From contig CABQLY010000004.1 in NCBI GenBank assembly GCA_902465155.1, forward strand, positions 78,061 to 142,060: a DNA stretch of 64,000 bases. Direction: 5' to 3'. Below are positions 57,283 through 64,000 of the stretch, piece by piece; the stretch's first letter is position 1, and every line of letters begins with the position of its first letter. The position numbers and the translations under genes are program-made. The notes under the pieces are model-generated. The model searched no databases. It saw only the letters and a program-made list of their open reading frames with translations, and was not told where the DNA came from. The DNA comes from an uncultured Oscillospiraceae bacterium (GTDB lineage Bacteria > Bacillota > Clostridia > Oscillospirales > Acutalibacteraceae).

Positions 57283-57687
57283 TTACTTGCCCTGCTCAAA
57301 GCAGGCGTTTAATTTTTCCAGCGCCTTTTTTTCAATTCTTGAAACATAAGAGCGGGAAATTTTAAGCTGCTTTGCCACCTCCCTTTGGGTGTGCTCCCGG
57401 CCGCCAAGCAGCCCAAAACGCAGCCCAATAATTATTTTTTCGCGCGAATTTAGGGCCTGCTCCACATACCCCTTTAGCTTTTTGGTTTTCAGCCGCAGGT
57501 CAATTTCGTCTACAATGTTGGTATCGTCCGAAATTACATCCATTAAGGTCAGGTCGTTGCCCTCCTTATCGGTTTCAATCGGCTCGTTCATAGAAATATC
57601 CTGCGCTGTTTTTTTTAAGGAGCGAAAATACATTAAAATTTCATTTGCTATCCTCACCCAAAAGCGTTTTTGTTGCTTCAAGGTCAT
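57283..57687 (-). CDS. sigK: 3' half of sigK (mother-cell sigma-K), separated from its 5' half
   Basis: The reading frame begins inside the recombinase gene and becomes sigma-K at RIANEILMYFRSLKKT, matching the RCIENEILM-HLRALKKT region of Bacillus sigma-K. It continues through regions 3-4 (DKEGNDLTLMDVI, LNSREKIIIGLRFGL, TQREVAKQLKISRSYVSRIEKKAL) to the normal end. Regions 1-2 are missing. In Bacillus and Clostridioides sigK is cut at this same place by the skin element, and a serine recombinase rejoins it in the mother cell. The serine recombinase gene right here ends within the junction. The 5' half must lie outside the window or be lost. Residues before NEILM are probably not part of the real protein. 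Confidence 0.88.
   Translation of the reverse strand: MTLKQQKRFWVRIANEILMYFRSLKKTAQDISMNEPIETDKEGNDLTLMDVISDDTNIVDEIDLRLKTKKLKGYVEQALNSREKIIIGLRFGLLGGREHTQREVAKQLKISRSYVSRIEKKALEKLNACFEQGK
57628..57650. other. Probable attachment site of the skin-like element
   Basis: Sigma-K sequence begins at the codons for NEILM, and the recombinase stop TGA (57641-57643) falls within the same bases (AAATGAAATTTTAATG). The crossover in known skin elements lies in these codons. The exact core cannot be set without the other end. Confidence 0.6.
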
Positions 57688-59389
57688 TTCCTTTAATTTG
57701 CTTTAAAAAATCAATGTTTTTTGAAAAATCCAGCTCGCCCTCGGCGCCAAAAAGAATAACATGAGCGTTTTGCCCGTCCCAAACAATTCGGCGCACCAGG
57801 CTGCGAATCGCCGCCCGTTTTTGTTCCCCGCTCATAGAATCAATACCATTTTTAAAGGTGCCTAACAGCTGTTTTAAAACATCAAACTCCATATTGCTGA
57901 ACGCGTGCTCGGCCGTAAGGTTAAGCTGTTCCTCAATACGCTGCTGCACTTTTTCAATATTGCTGTTTAATTGGTCAATATGCGTTAGCAGGGCCTGCTT
58001 GGTTGCCGGCTGCACGGCGTCTGCCAGGGTGCCAATTAAAGCCGTTACCTTTTTTTCTAAATCGGCCTTTTCCTTTTGCAGCTTGTTTAGCTGCTGCTCC
58101 CGGTCTAAGCGGTTTTCAAAATACGCCGCTTTGTTCTTTTCAAGCAACTTAATAAATTCACCGTTATCATCCGCCAAATTTTTAATTTGTTCCGTTACGG
58201 CAAGATCCAGCGCATTACCGCCAACATTTTTGCAGCTGCAAACCGTTTTTTTGCTGCGCTCTTTCATTTTGCAAACATAGCTGAACGCCACTTTCCCCTC
58301 AGGGGTTTTACGGTTGCTTAATTTGGGGTACATTCTGCTGCCGCAGCTGCAATATAAAAGCCCGGTTAGCAGGGCCTCGTTTTTTCGGGGTTGGCGGTAA
58401 GCTTTGGTTTTATTTCGCTCTAAGCAATCCTGCACCCCAACCCAAGTTTTTCCCGGTACAAGCCCCTTGTGCCGACCTACCGAAACAATCCAATCCTTTA
58501 CCGGGTTAACAACGGCTGCCCTGCCCTTTTCCTGGTCGGTACGGTTATAAGCCAAAATGCCGTGTACGCCGTCAAAATCATTTGGCGCAGAAAACAGATC
58601 GGCCTCCTTGGCTGTTAAATAGGCGTAAGCCTCCTCATCGGCCACCATGTAAACCGGGTTTTGCAAAATAGATTTAATAGAAAACCGGGTAAAACGGTTA
58701 CCGTTTTTTGTTAAAATATTTTGCTTAATCAGTTCGGTCTCCACGGCGGTAAGCGAGCCGGTTTGGCTAAATAATTTAAAAATTGTTTGAACCGTTTCAG
58801 CCTCCTTTGGTATTAATTTTAGCTTGCAGGCTTTTTTTGTTTTGCCGTCTACCGTTACACTTTTTACACTTTCGCTGCAATAACCCGTTGGCGTATTGCC
58901 CCCCAGCCAACGCCCTGTTTTGGCAAGCTCGTGCATATTATCCCGTATCCGTTCGGCAATCGTTTCGCGCTCCAGCTGCGCAAAAACCGAGGCAATGTAC
59001 ATCATTGCCCGGCCCATTGGGGTTGCGGTATCAAACTGCTCCCGCACCGAAACAAAGGTAATGTTTTTCTGCGAGAGCGTTTCAATCAAGCCCGAAAAAT
59101 CGCTTACATTTCGGCTTACCCGGTCTAACCGGTAAACCACCAGCATTTTAATTTTTTTGCACTCAATTTGCTGTATCATTTTTTGAAAGGCCGGGCGCTG
59201 CAAATTTCCACCCGAAAAGCCCTCATCCTCAAAAACTACAGCGCCGTTCGCCGCCTCTTCCCCGTAATGCGCCCGAATATACTCCCGGCAAAGCTCAACC
59301 TGGTTGCCAATGCTTTCGCCTTTTCCCGTAAATTTGGATTTTCTGGAATAGATTGCAATAATATTAGAACCGTTTTCCATAGCCGCCAC
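57641..59389 (-). CDS. Large serine recombinase, SpoIVCA-like (skin excision)
   Basis: 582 residues. The catalytic domain holds IIAIYSRKSKFTGKGESI (active serine in YSRKS), VVYRLDRVSRN and the FAQLERETIAERIRDNM hinge. The recombinase domain (GYCSE ... ) and a zinc-ribbon with CSCGSRM ... CKMKER ... CSCKNVG follow, then a long coiled-coil (about 415-500). This is the architecture of SpoIVCA and TnpX. Its end overlaps the sigK 3' half, so by position it is the skin recombinase expected to rejoin sigK during sporulation. Its promoter has a dyad over the -10. Confidence 0.93.
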   Translation of the reverse strand: MAAMENGSNIIAIYSRKSKFTGKGESIGNQVELCREYIRAHYGEEAANGAVVFEDEGFSGGNLQRPAFQKMIQQIECKKIKMLVVYRLDRVSRNVSDFSGLIETLSQKNITFVSVREQFDTATPMGRAMMYIASVFAQLERETIAERIRDNMHELAKTGRWLGGNTPTGYCSESVKSVTVDGKTKKACKLKLIPKEAETVQTIFKLFSQTGSLTAVETELIKQNILTKNGNRFTRFSIKSILQNPVYMVADEEAYAYLTAKEADLFSAPNDFDGVHGILAYNRTDQEKGRAAVVNPVKDWIVSVGRHKGLVPGKTWVGVQDCLERNKTKAYRQPRKNEALLTGLLYCSCGSRMYPKLSNRKTPEGKVAFSYVCKMKERSKKTVCSCKNVGGNALDLAVTEQIKNLADDNGEFIKLLEKNKAAYFENRLDREQQLNKLQKEKADLEKKVTALIGTLADAVQPATKQALLTHIDQLNSNIEKVQQRIEEQLNLTAEHAFSNMEFDVLKQLLGTFKNGIDSMSGEQKRAAIRSLVRRIVWDGQNAHVILFGAEGELDFSKNIDFLKQIKGNDLEATKTLLGEDSK

Positions 59390-59395
59390 CCTTTA

Positions 59396-59422
59396 TGTTA
59401 TATTATATAAGGTAGTATAACA
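59396..59422. promoter_or_regulatory. Dyad over the recombinase promoter
   Basis: TGTTATA and TATAACA arms separated by 13 bases cover the -10 and the start region; it resembles a regulator binding site. Confidence 0.5.
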
Positions 59423-59442
59423 TAAACACTTATTTTTGTAAA
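59414..59442 (-). promoter_or_regulatory. Putative promoter of the serine recombinase
   Basis: -35 TTTACA at 59437-59442 and -10 TATACT at 59414-59419 on the minus strand, 17-base spacer. A mother-cell sigma would be expected for a skin recombinase, so this sigma-A-like reading is tentative. Confidence 0.5.
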
Positions 59443-59942
59443 GAGTATTGCATTACTTAAAATGCAAAAAATTGTACTGCAAATATTGCAAAATAAATTT
59501 GGCTTGTAAACATTAAACCCGTTTACCGGCGGTTTTTAAACAGCGGGTAAACGGATAGGCGGCTTTTTGGGGGGCATTTTGGTAGAAAACACTTTGCAAT
59601 TTTTAAAACTTGACAGATTTTATTAGGCAAATATAATTACAGCAGTGTAGGAATTAAATTGATTTATTTTTGGCCTTGGGGCATTGTTATGCTCTAAGGC
59701 CTTTGTGTTTTTACAGGGCAATTGGCCCTTTATTTTGTTACAGGCGTTGCGGGAGAATAGCAAGAAATTTGTTGCTGTTAAAACTTCCGCAAAAATCGGC
59801 AGATGTCTGCCGGTTTCAAGGTCTTTTTGAATAGATTTTAGTCGCTTAGCTGTCGGTCTTACAGCGACTTTAAATAAACCACCGATTTTTGAACTTAACG
59901 CCGGTTGTTGGGCGTGTGGGGTTTGACCCACGCACGCCCAAT
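59443..59942. other. Intergenic stretch inside the skin-like element
   Basis: About 500 bases, AT-rich. An open frame at 59623-59931 has no ribosome site and no protein-like features. Nothing else recognised. Confidence 0.4.
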
Positions 59943-60404
59943 TTAAATAGGTACTTTGCCTTTCTTTTTTAAAAAGTTAATAATAACAGATTTATTGGCC
60001 CGGTACAGGTTTACCCCGTAAAGGTATTCTGCCAGGTCGGCCAATTCAAATGCTGAATACGGCGGTAGCTCTAATTCCGCTACTGAATTTTTTGCGGTGT
60101 TCAGCGTATATTTATTGCGGATGTCCGATAGGTATTCGCAGCCGAGTATGTCTTTTAACTTTTCAAACAAGCTTGTTTTTTTGCCGCACCCTATTGGAAA
60201 ACCAATGTGCTGCAGCAAATATTGCATTCTTTTTGCAACCTGCGCTTGGGCAATTGCCTGATATTTATTGCAATTTTCTTCCGTTTGTGGTATATTCAAT
60301 AAACAGGACCGGCAATCCATAAGATTTAAGTTTTGGCAAAAATGACATTGTTCCAAAGTCATTTTTTTATCTTTTCCAACATAGACCATTTTGTGTCCGC
60401 TCAC
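59943..60404 (-). CDS. Hypothetical protein with N-terminal cysteine cluster
   Basis: 153 residues from a GTG at 60404 with GGGAGGG upstream. The N-part has CHFCQNLNLMDCRSC and a further Cys before residue 50, a possible zinc finger. The C-part (PPYSAFELADLAEYLYGVNLYRANKSVIINFLKKKG) is helical and could be a DNA-binding or regulator fold. Base composition is more AT-rich than the chromosome to the left, fitting a mobile region. Family not recognised. Confidence 0.6.
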   Translation of the reverse strand: MSGHKMVYVGKDKKMTLEQCHFCQNLNLMDCRSCLLNIPQTEENCNKYQAIAQAQVAKRMQYLLQHIGFPIGCGKKTSLFEKLKDILGCEYLSDIRNKYTLNTAKNSVAELELPPYSAFELADLAEYLYGVNLYRANKSVIINFLKKKGKVPI

Positions 60405-60450
60405 CGTGAACCCTCCCGCTTTAGGTTTTTTGTTCTGTTTAATTGCAAAT

Positions 60451-60486
60451 AAAATTCATCCGCAAAGTTACCTGCGGATGAATTTT
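60451..60486 (-). terminator. Terminator after the PPKTGD protein gene
   Basis: Perfect stem AAAATTCATCCGCA/TGCGGATGAATTTT, followed on the minus strand by ATTTGC. It lies 22 bases past the stop at 60508. Confidence 0.88.
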
Positions 60487-60507
60487 ACCGAAAATATGCT
60501 TTTAATT

Positions 60508-61176
60508 TTATTTTGCACTATCATCTGCACTTTCTTTTTTTCTGCGAACGGTTAATAAAACTGCAAGAACCGCAGCGCTGCTTGCCATTAAGGTAAAACA
60601 CAGTGCCGGATGAAAGGTGTCACCCGTTTTTGGGGGCTTGGGGTCGTTAGCGCTTACCGGAAGCTGTTCCACTTTAAATTCCCAATCTAAATATCCTATG
60701 GAATCCTGAAATTGATTTTCAAGTGTAATTGGCACATTCAGTGTTACATCCAGGTTAATTTTTCCGCCGGAGTAAACCGTGCCAAGGCACACCCAGTCGC
60801 TTAGTTGGGCTTTTTGGTTGGCCGGTGCGGAAAACAAATTAGAATTATCATTTTGACATACAGTTAAATTTAACCTTGAGAGAAACTCCTCAGAGCCTTT
60901 TTCGGCACCGAGCGAGCGCATATGCACCTTGATTTTTACATTTTTTTCAAGCTTATTATCAATTGTTACCTTTTGGGTAATAGAATCCCCGGGCATTACA
61001 TTCTTAAAATCTGTAAATAGGTCAGTGGGGGAATACTCGCTGCCGGGAGAAAAAATAAATTCCCCTGCGTTACCGTCGTAAGTAACTTTGCCATTGGCAA
61101 ATGCGGTAACAGAGCAGGTTAACAGCATAACTGCAAGCAGCGCCAGGCAGGAAAGCTTTTTTAATATTTTTTTCAT
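60508..61176 (-). CDS. Wall-anchored protein with PPKTGD sorting signal
   Basis: 222 residues. Signal peptide MKKILKKLSCLALLAVMLLT ... TAFA. The body is a TasA/TapA-like beta domain (NVMPGDSITQKVTIDN, SIGYLDWEFKVEQLP). The C-terminus DPKPPKTGDTF, a hydrophobic stretch and RRKKESADDSAK form a sorting signal of the (S/P)PxTG type used by clostridial class B sortases. It overlaps the upstream gene as ATGA. It resembles the anchored protein at 34162, so this is a second, smaller matrix locus. Confidence 0.85.
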   Translation of the reverse strand: MKKILKKLSCLALLAVMLLTCSVTAFANGKVTYDGNAGEFIFSPGSEYSPTDLFTDFKNVMPGDSITQKVTIDNKLEKNVKIKVHMRSLGAEKGSEEFLSRLNLTVCQNDNSNLFSAPANQKAQLSDWVCLGTVYSGGKINLDVTLNVPITLENQFQDSIGYLDWEFKVEQLPVSANDPKPPKTGDTFHPALCFTLMASSAAVLAVLLTVRRKKESADDSAK

Positions 61177-61526
61177 TCTCCCGTAACCTCGCTTCCGCTT
61201 GTATTGGTAATTTTTCCGTCAGCTATGGTAACATTCCATTGGTTCTGTACCACTGTTTCCGGCGTAGATTGAATGGCCGAGGCTACAATTTCAACCGAGA
61301 GGTGATAACCCTGTGGCACACTTGCGGTTGAAAGCTGCCCACAGCTTTTAATGAATCCGTTGGTAGTTGCACCGGGTACAACGGGAGATTGATAGTACCA
61401 ATAGCCGTCCGACCCCTTAAGCCACCCTGTGTTTGTAAAATAAGTAATAATGTAATCTTTGCCCTGCTGCGGGGTTTGGGCTGTTACTGTTTGGTCGGCG
61501 GGATCAGAATTTTCGTTGTTTTTCAT
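61173..61526 (-). pseudogene. C-terminal part of a TasA-like protein without signal
   Basis: 117 residues. YFTNTGWLKGSDGYWYYQSPVVPGA, PQGYHLSVEIVASAIQSTPE and QNQWNVTI are like the late beta domain of TasA-type proteins. There is no N-terminal helix, and an in-frame stop lies just upstream (about 61550). The ribosome site is weak (ATAGGAAT). It looks like the remainder of a gene whose 5' part was lost. It is still coupled to the anchored protein gene by ATGA overlap, so it may be translated. Confidence 0.6.
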
Positions 61527-61709
61527 ATTCCTATAAAGGCTTTTTGGCCTGGGCGGTTAAAAGGGGGGCTGGTTCTTGCCGGCAAGGACGGAAAAAGCAC
61601 CAGGCCATTCCGCTTTAAAGGCACCGGGCTATCTCGCTGCATTTGCCTAAAACTGCGTGAGGAGGAGCCGGAAGTTAATGAGACAGACGAGTTGGCAATA
61701 TAGAAATTT

Positions 61710-61909
61710 GTTACACTGTTACACCGGCAAAACATGATTTTTTAACATTTTTAATTTTTTCACACCGTCGCAAAGGCCTCGCGTGTAGTAAAAAAAGTGG
61801 TGTAACTGGTGTAACGGTGTAACAACCCCTTTAAAAGCCTTTATTTATGCGGGTTTTGCTGTTACACTTCCGAAAATGCCAAGTGTTACAAACCGTTAAA
61901 AAGTGTAAC
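61710..61909. repeat. Cluster of eight GTGTAAC/GTTACA(C) motifs
   Basis: Copies at 61710, 61718, 61800, 61809, 61817, 61861, about 61885 and 61903, in both orientations, three of them 8-9 bases apart. They lie directly upstream of the plus-strand gene at 61927. The array looks like binding sites for a regulator or replication/partition protein. Confidence 0.6.
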
Positions 61910-61926
61910 AAAGAGGGTAAAACCGT

Positions 61927-62310
61927 ATGGAAAAGGAAAAAATTGTAAGTTCGTTAAACCGCACCGTACGGTTGCACGGATTTAACCGGCTGTATGTGCT
62001 GCAAAAATATATTGCGTACCGGGACAGTAAAACCGGCAGGCTGGAGCATTGCGTGCAGCTTAGCGAAAAGAACAACCCCAATAATGTTTTGCAAATAGGA
62101 ATTGAAAAGGTTCAGCTAAGCGAGGACGGGGCGGAAAGCGTTACCTTGCCGGCAGAGCTTAAGGACGAGCTTACCGAAAACAAAGAATTTATTATAAAGC
62201 ATTTTAACCGTGTTGTTCGGGTAGGCACGCCGGTTGAGGGCAACGAATATATCACTGGTTCCTGCAAATATCGCAATGAGCCTATCGTGCGAATTTTGAA
62301 TCTTGGGTAA
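61927..62310 (+). CDS. Hypothetical protein, element-encoded
   Basis: 127 residues, charged, no signal or membrane helix. GGGTAAAACC stands before the ATG. I do not recognise it. The sequence (KIVSSLNRTVRLHGFNRLYVLQKYIAYRDSK split by positions 5-35) and the following fragment fit mobile-element cargo. The motif cluster upstream suggests that it is regulated. Confidence 0.55.
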   Translation: MEKEKIVSSLNRTVRLHGFNRLYVLQKYIAYRDSKTGRLEHCVQLSEKNNPNNVLQIGIEKVQLSEDGAESVTLPAELKDELTENKEFIIKHFNRVVRVGTPVEGNEYITGSCKYRNEPIVRILNLG

Positions 62311-62537
62311 TTCAGTATGATGATTATCATTACGATATATGCTTGCAAGAGGCTGCGGATTTTATTTTGGATGTTTTCGGTGACTTGAGCAAGCCTATCG
62401 AGGATAGAACAGAATTTTATTCTCTGCTCAATGGTGGCTGCACAGATCTAACTGATGACGAATTTATTGCTTTCCAGGACGAATTAAAACAAACGGCAGG
62501 AATTCAATTGCTCGGTGGACCGTACCATCTCGGATAA
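62276..62537 (+). pseudogene. C-terminal gene fragment without start
   Basis: A frame beginning after a TGA gives FESWVIQYDDYHYDICLQ, AADFILDVFGDLSKPIEDRT and a plausible globular end (LLGGPYHLG). No in-frame ATG or ribosome site is present, and its 5' end overlaps the previous gene. It is best read as the remaining 3' end of a lost gene. Family unknown. Confidence 0.4.
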
Positions 62538-62551
62538 AATATTATATTTCA

Positions 62552-62584
62552 AAAGAGGCTCTTTAAAGGGCCTCTTTTTTTTAA
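62552..62584 (+). terminator. Intrinsic terminator
   Basis: The stem AAGAGGC(T)CTTT/AAAGGGCCTCTT is followed by eight T. Confidence 0.85.
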
Positions 62585-62657
62585 AAAATGAGCAAAATTA
62601 ATAATAAGGGGAAAGATAAGATTTGATTTAAATTCCTTTGTAAATAGTGAAATTTTA

Positions 62658-62686
62658 TTGACAATAATGTACGATTGGTATATAAT
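62658..62686 (+). promoter_or_regulatory. Promoter of the toxin-antitoxin pair
   Basis: TTGACA at 62658-62663 and TATAAT at 62681-62686, 17-base spacer: full consensus, 32 bases before the antitoxin ATG. Confidence 0.88.
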
Positions 62687-62717
62687 AATAGTACAAAATA
62701 AGAAAGGAGTCGGTACA

Positions 62718-62933
62718 ATGTCAATAACTGCAACAGAGCTGAAAACAAATTTAAGTAAATACTTGTTACTTTCTGCAACAGAGGATATTTATATTACCAA
62801 AAACGGCAAAATAATTTCAAAATTAACTAATCCTTTCCAAGAAAAAATTGATATTGCAAAATCTCTGTTTGGGATTCTCCCCGACAATATGACTCTCGAG
62901 GATGCTAACGAAGAGAGGTTAAATAAAATATGA
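62718..62933 (+). CDS. PHD/YefM-type antitoxin
   Basis: 71 residues from the ATG at 62718, with AGAAAGGAG upstream; a frame from 62658 would start inside the promoter. The fold signature SITATELKTNLSKYLLLSATEDIYITKNGKIISKL is the DNA-binding/dimer part. The acidic C-terminal helix (DNMTLEDANEERL) should cover the toxin site. It overlaps the toxin gene by 4 bases (ATGA). Such antitoxins also repress their own promoter. Confidence 0.88.
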   Translation: MSITATELKTNLSKYLLLSATEDIYITKNGKIISKLTNPFQEKIDIAKSLFGILPDNMTLEDANEERLNKI

Positions 62934-63358
62934 AAGTATTAATAGATACTTGTATAATCATTGATGTTTTGCAATCAAGGCAGCCATTTTGTAGTGCGGC
63001 CCAGAAATTATTTCTTTTTGCTGCAAACCATCAATTTGACGGATATATTACGGCAAAATCAGTAACTGATATATATTACCTTTCGCATCGGTTGACTCAT
63101 GACGATAAGAAAACAAGAATAATCCTAAGTAAGTTATTCGAACTGTTTGAAATTGCGGATACTACCGGAGCGGATTGCCGCCGTGCCATACCTTCTCCGA
63201 TTTCGGATTTTGAGGATGCTGTTATGAATGAAACTGCCCTACGAATAAATGCCGATTGTATTGTAACAAGAAATAAGAAAGACTATTTAAAATCACCTGT
63301 ACCTGTTTTCTTGACGGATGATTTTATAAAGAAAATTGAACAGGAAAACGGTGTTTAA
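62930..63358 (+). CDS. PIN-domain ribonuclease toxin
   Basis: 142 residues. Acidic residues of the PIN active site are visible: MKVLIDTC at the start, an acidic residue in TAKSVTDIYY, DFEDAV near residue 102 and TRNKKDY near 124. PIN toxins cut RNA, often tRNA, when released from antitoxin. It ends in a terminator at 63358. With its antitoxin it would stabilise the element carrying it. Confidence 0.88.
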   Translation: MKVLIDTCIIIDVLQSRQPFCSAAQKLFLFAANHQFDGYITAKSVTDIYYLSHRLTHDDKKTRIILSKLFELFEIADTTGADCRRAIPSPISDFEDAVMNETALRINADCIVTRNKKDYLKSPVPVFLTDDFIKKIEQENGV

Positions 63359-63390
63359 GAGCTCCAATTTGGGGCTCTCTTTTCTTGTTT
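63358..63390 (+). terminator. Terminator of the toxin-antitoxin operon
   Basis: Stem AGAGCTCC/GGGGCTCT followed by CTTTTCTTGTTT, overlapping the toxin stop. Confidence 0.8.
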
Positions 63391-63580
63391 AAAACCCAAA
63401 ACCAAATATAATATTAATACTATTTTTAAAGGGAGAATTGTAATGAGTAATGTAAGTAATAAAACATGACTTGTTTATTACTGTAACATAATATATTCCG
63501 AAAATCTATTATTTTGTGAATTCAACTTCCTGTTTTGCCAAAATTAAATTTTGGAATATCATTATAAAGTGAAACTTTTT
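63391..63580. other. Intergenic stretch with an eight-codon remnant
   Basis: AAAGGGAGAATTGTA is followed by ATG and only seven more codons (MSNVSNKT) before TGA, at about 63443-63469. It looks like the surviving start of a lost gene. Nothing else seen. Confidence 0.35.
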
Positions 63581-63617
63581 AACCTGTTCTTTTAATAGAA
63601 CAGGTTTTTATTTTTTT
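63581..63617 (+). terminator. Terminator before the kinase remnant
   Basis: Stem AACCTGTTCT/AGAACAGGTT with a long T-run (TTTTTATTTTTTT). It abuts the ribosome site of the next frame. Confidence 0.85.
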
Positions 63618-63631
63618 AGGAGGTTGAAATA

Positions 63632-63967
63632 TTGAAACAATTATTTTTATTAAGGGGACTCCCCGGAAGCGGGAAATCTACATGGATTAAAAAAATGGGT
63701 TTAGTGCCTATACTCTATCGTCAGATAAGCTGCGAGAAATGTATGCCGGCCTTGAATATGACACTAATGGAAATTTGGTCATCAGCGCTAAATGCGATAA
63801 ATTTGTGTGGAGCACCTTATCAACTTCTTGGTTGGAGCGAGACAGGCGGTATAAGAACTTATCATGTATATGATGCCAACGCTGTGGGCGGAGAATTAAA
63901 TTGTTATAGATCGGCCGCCACAGACCATCCCAAATATTGTGTAAACCTCCAATGTGGTGTAAAATAG
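63632..63967 (+). pseudogene. Frameshifted polynucleotide-kinase-like P-loop gene
   Basis: TTG start behind AGGAGG. It begins MKQLFLLRGLPGSGKSTWIKK, a Walker A of the PNK-type kinases. At about 63700 the sensible reading moves to another frame (SAYTLSSDKLREMYAGLEYD, then TNGNLVISAKCDKFVW). Near 63860 it returns to the first frame (VYDANAVGGELNCYR). At least two frameshifts therefore break the gene. Relatives act in RNA repair together with an RNA ligase. Confidence 0.65.
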
Positions 63968-63984
63968 AAAGAACACATTGGAGG
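63946..63984 (+). promoter_or_regulatory. Inverted repeat covering the ribosome site of the last gene
   Basis: CCTCCAATGTG (63946-63956) and CACATTGGAGG (63974-63984) are perfect 11-base arms. The GGAGG of the right arm is the Shine-Dalgarno of the ATG at 63992, so the hairpin would hide it. Confidence 0.7.
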
Positions 63985-63991
63985 AATTTAT

Positions 63992-64000
63992 ATGACAAGA
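63992..64000 (+). CDS. Start of a gene cut by the window edge
   Basis: ATG ACA AGA behind GGAGG (63980-63984), 7 bases spacing. Only three codons are visible, so no product can be named. Confidence 0.5.

Noticed and set aside
59623..59931. Gene of about 100 residues beside the recombinase
   Set aside because: No ribosome site, odd composition and no protein-like pattern.

Overview
The window looks like chromosome of a spore-forming Clostridia-type Firmicute, probably of the Oscillospiraceae/Ruminococcaceae kind. The evidence is a LL-diaminopimelate aminotransferase (dapL), yunB, a sigma-H-like factor, a sigK gene split by a large serine recombinase, a ctsR-mcsA-mcsB-clpC stress operon, S-box control of metK, and a two-subunit glgC/glgD glycogen operon. 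Most genes lie on the minus strand.

Layout. 1-3000: 5' two-thirds or more of a large exported beta-helix/Ig-like surface protein, open at the left edge. 3473-10245: nucleotidyltransferase, polyprenyl-phosphate sugar transferase, dapL, dapF, ligA. 10384-21941: yunB, a cytidylate-kinase-like gene, two unusual membrane fusion proteins (12230-15559 and 15604-18411), thiI, a cysteine desulfurase and a divergent phosphoribosyltransferase. 22379-24187: tRNA-Pro(GGG), then metK behind a SAM-I riboswitch. 24303-36850: a SipW/TasA-type matrix locus. 37094-44749: GH3 glycosidase, P-type ATPase plus partner, phosphoglucomutase, sigma factor. 44870-50916: tRNA-like remnant, zinc-ribbon gene, clpC operon, tspO. 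50998-56852: glgB-glgC-glgD-glgA. 57283-64000: 3' half of sigK, its recombinase, and the beginning of a skin-like element with a truncated matrix-protein pair, a PHD/PIN toxin-antitoxin pair and decayed genes.

Main discovery candidate. The SipW operon (34977 to 24422, minus strand) encodes a SipW-type signal peptidase, a PKTGD-anchored protein, a small TasA-like protein and five further TasA-signal proteins, four of them carrying beta-helix passengers. Its leader holds a c-di-GMP-I (GEMM-I) riboswitch followed by an intrinsic terminator, and I see no good minus-strand promoter there. Directly upstream is a tyrosine recombinase gene inside a 1.4-kb segment bounded by 21-bp inverted repeats (20/21 identical). 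A consensus promoter sits just inside the right repeat and points away from the operon into a terminator. Inversion would aim it at the riboswitch and operon. The sequence therefore reads as a phase-variable, c-di-GMP-gated matrix switch shown here in the OFF orientation.

Second candidate. 15604-18411 encodes a complete CinA fused through one membrane helix to a class B sortase with its His, Cys and Arg. The next gene (12230-15559) has a degenerate CinA-type N-domain, a membrane helix, a sortase domain lacking the catalytic residues, and a SpoIID domain. The pair looks like a duplicated CinA-sortase protein whose second copy became a pseudosortase joined to a cell-wall factor. PKTGD-anchored proteins at 34162 and 60508 are plausible sortase substrates.
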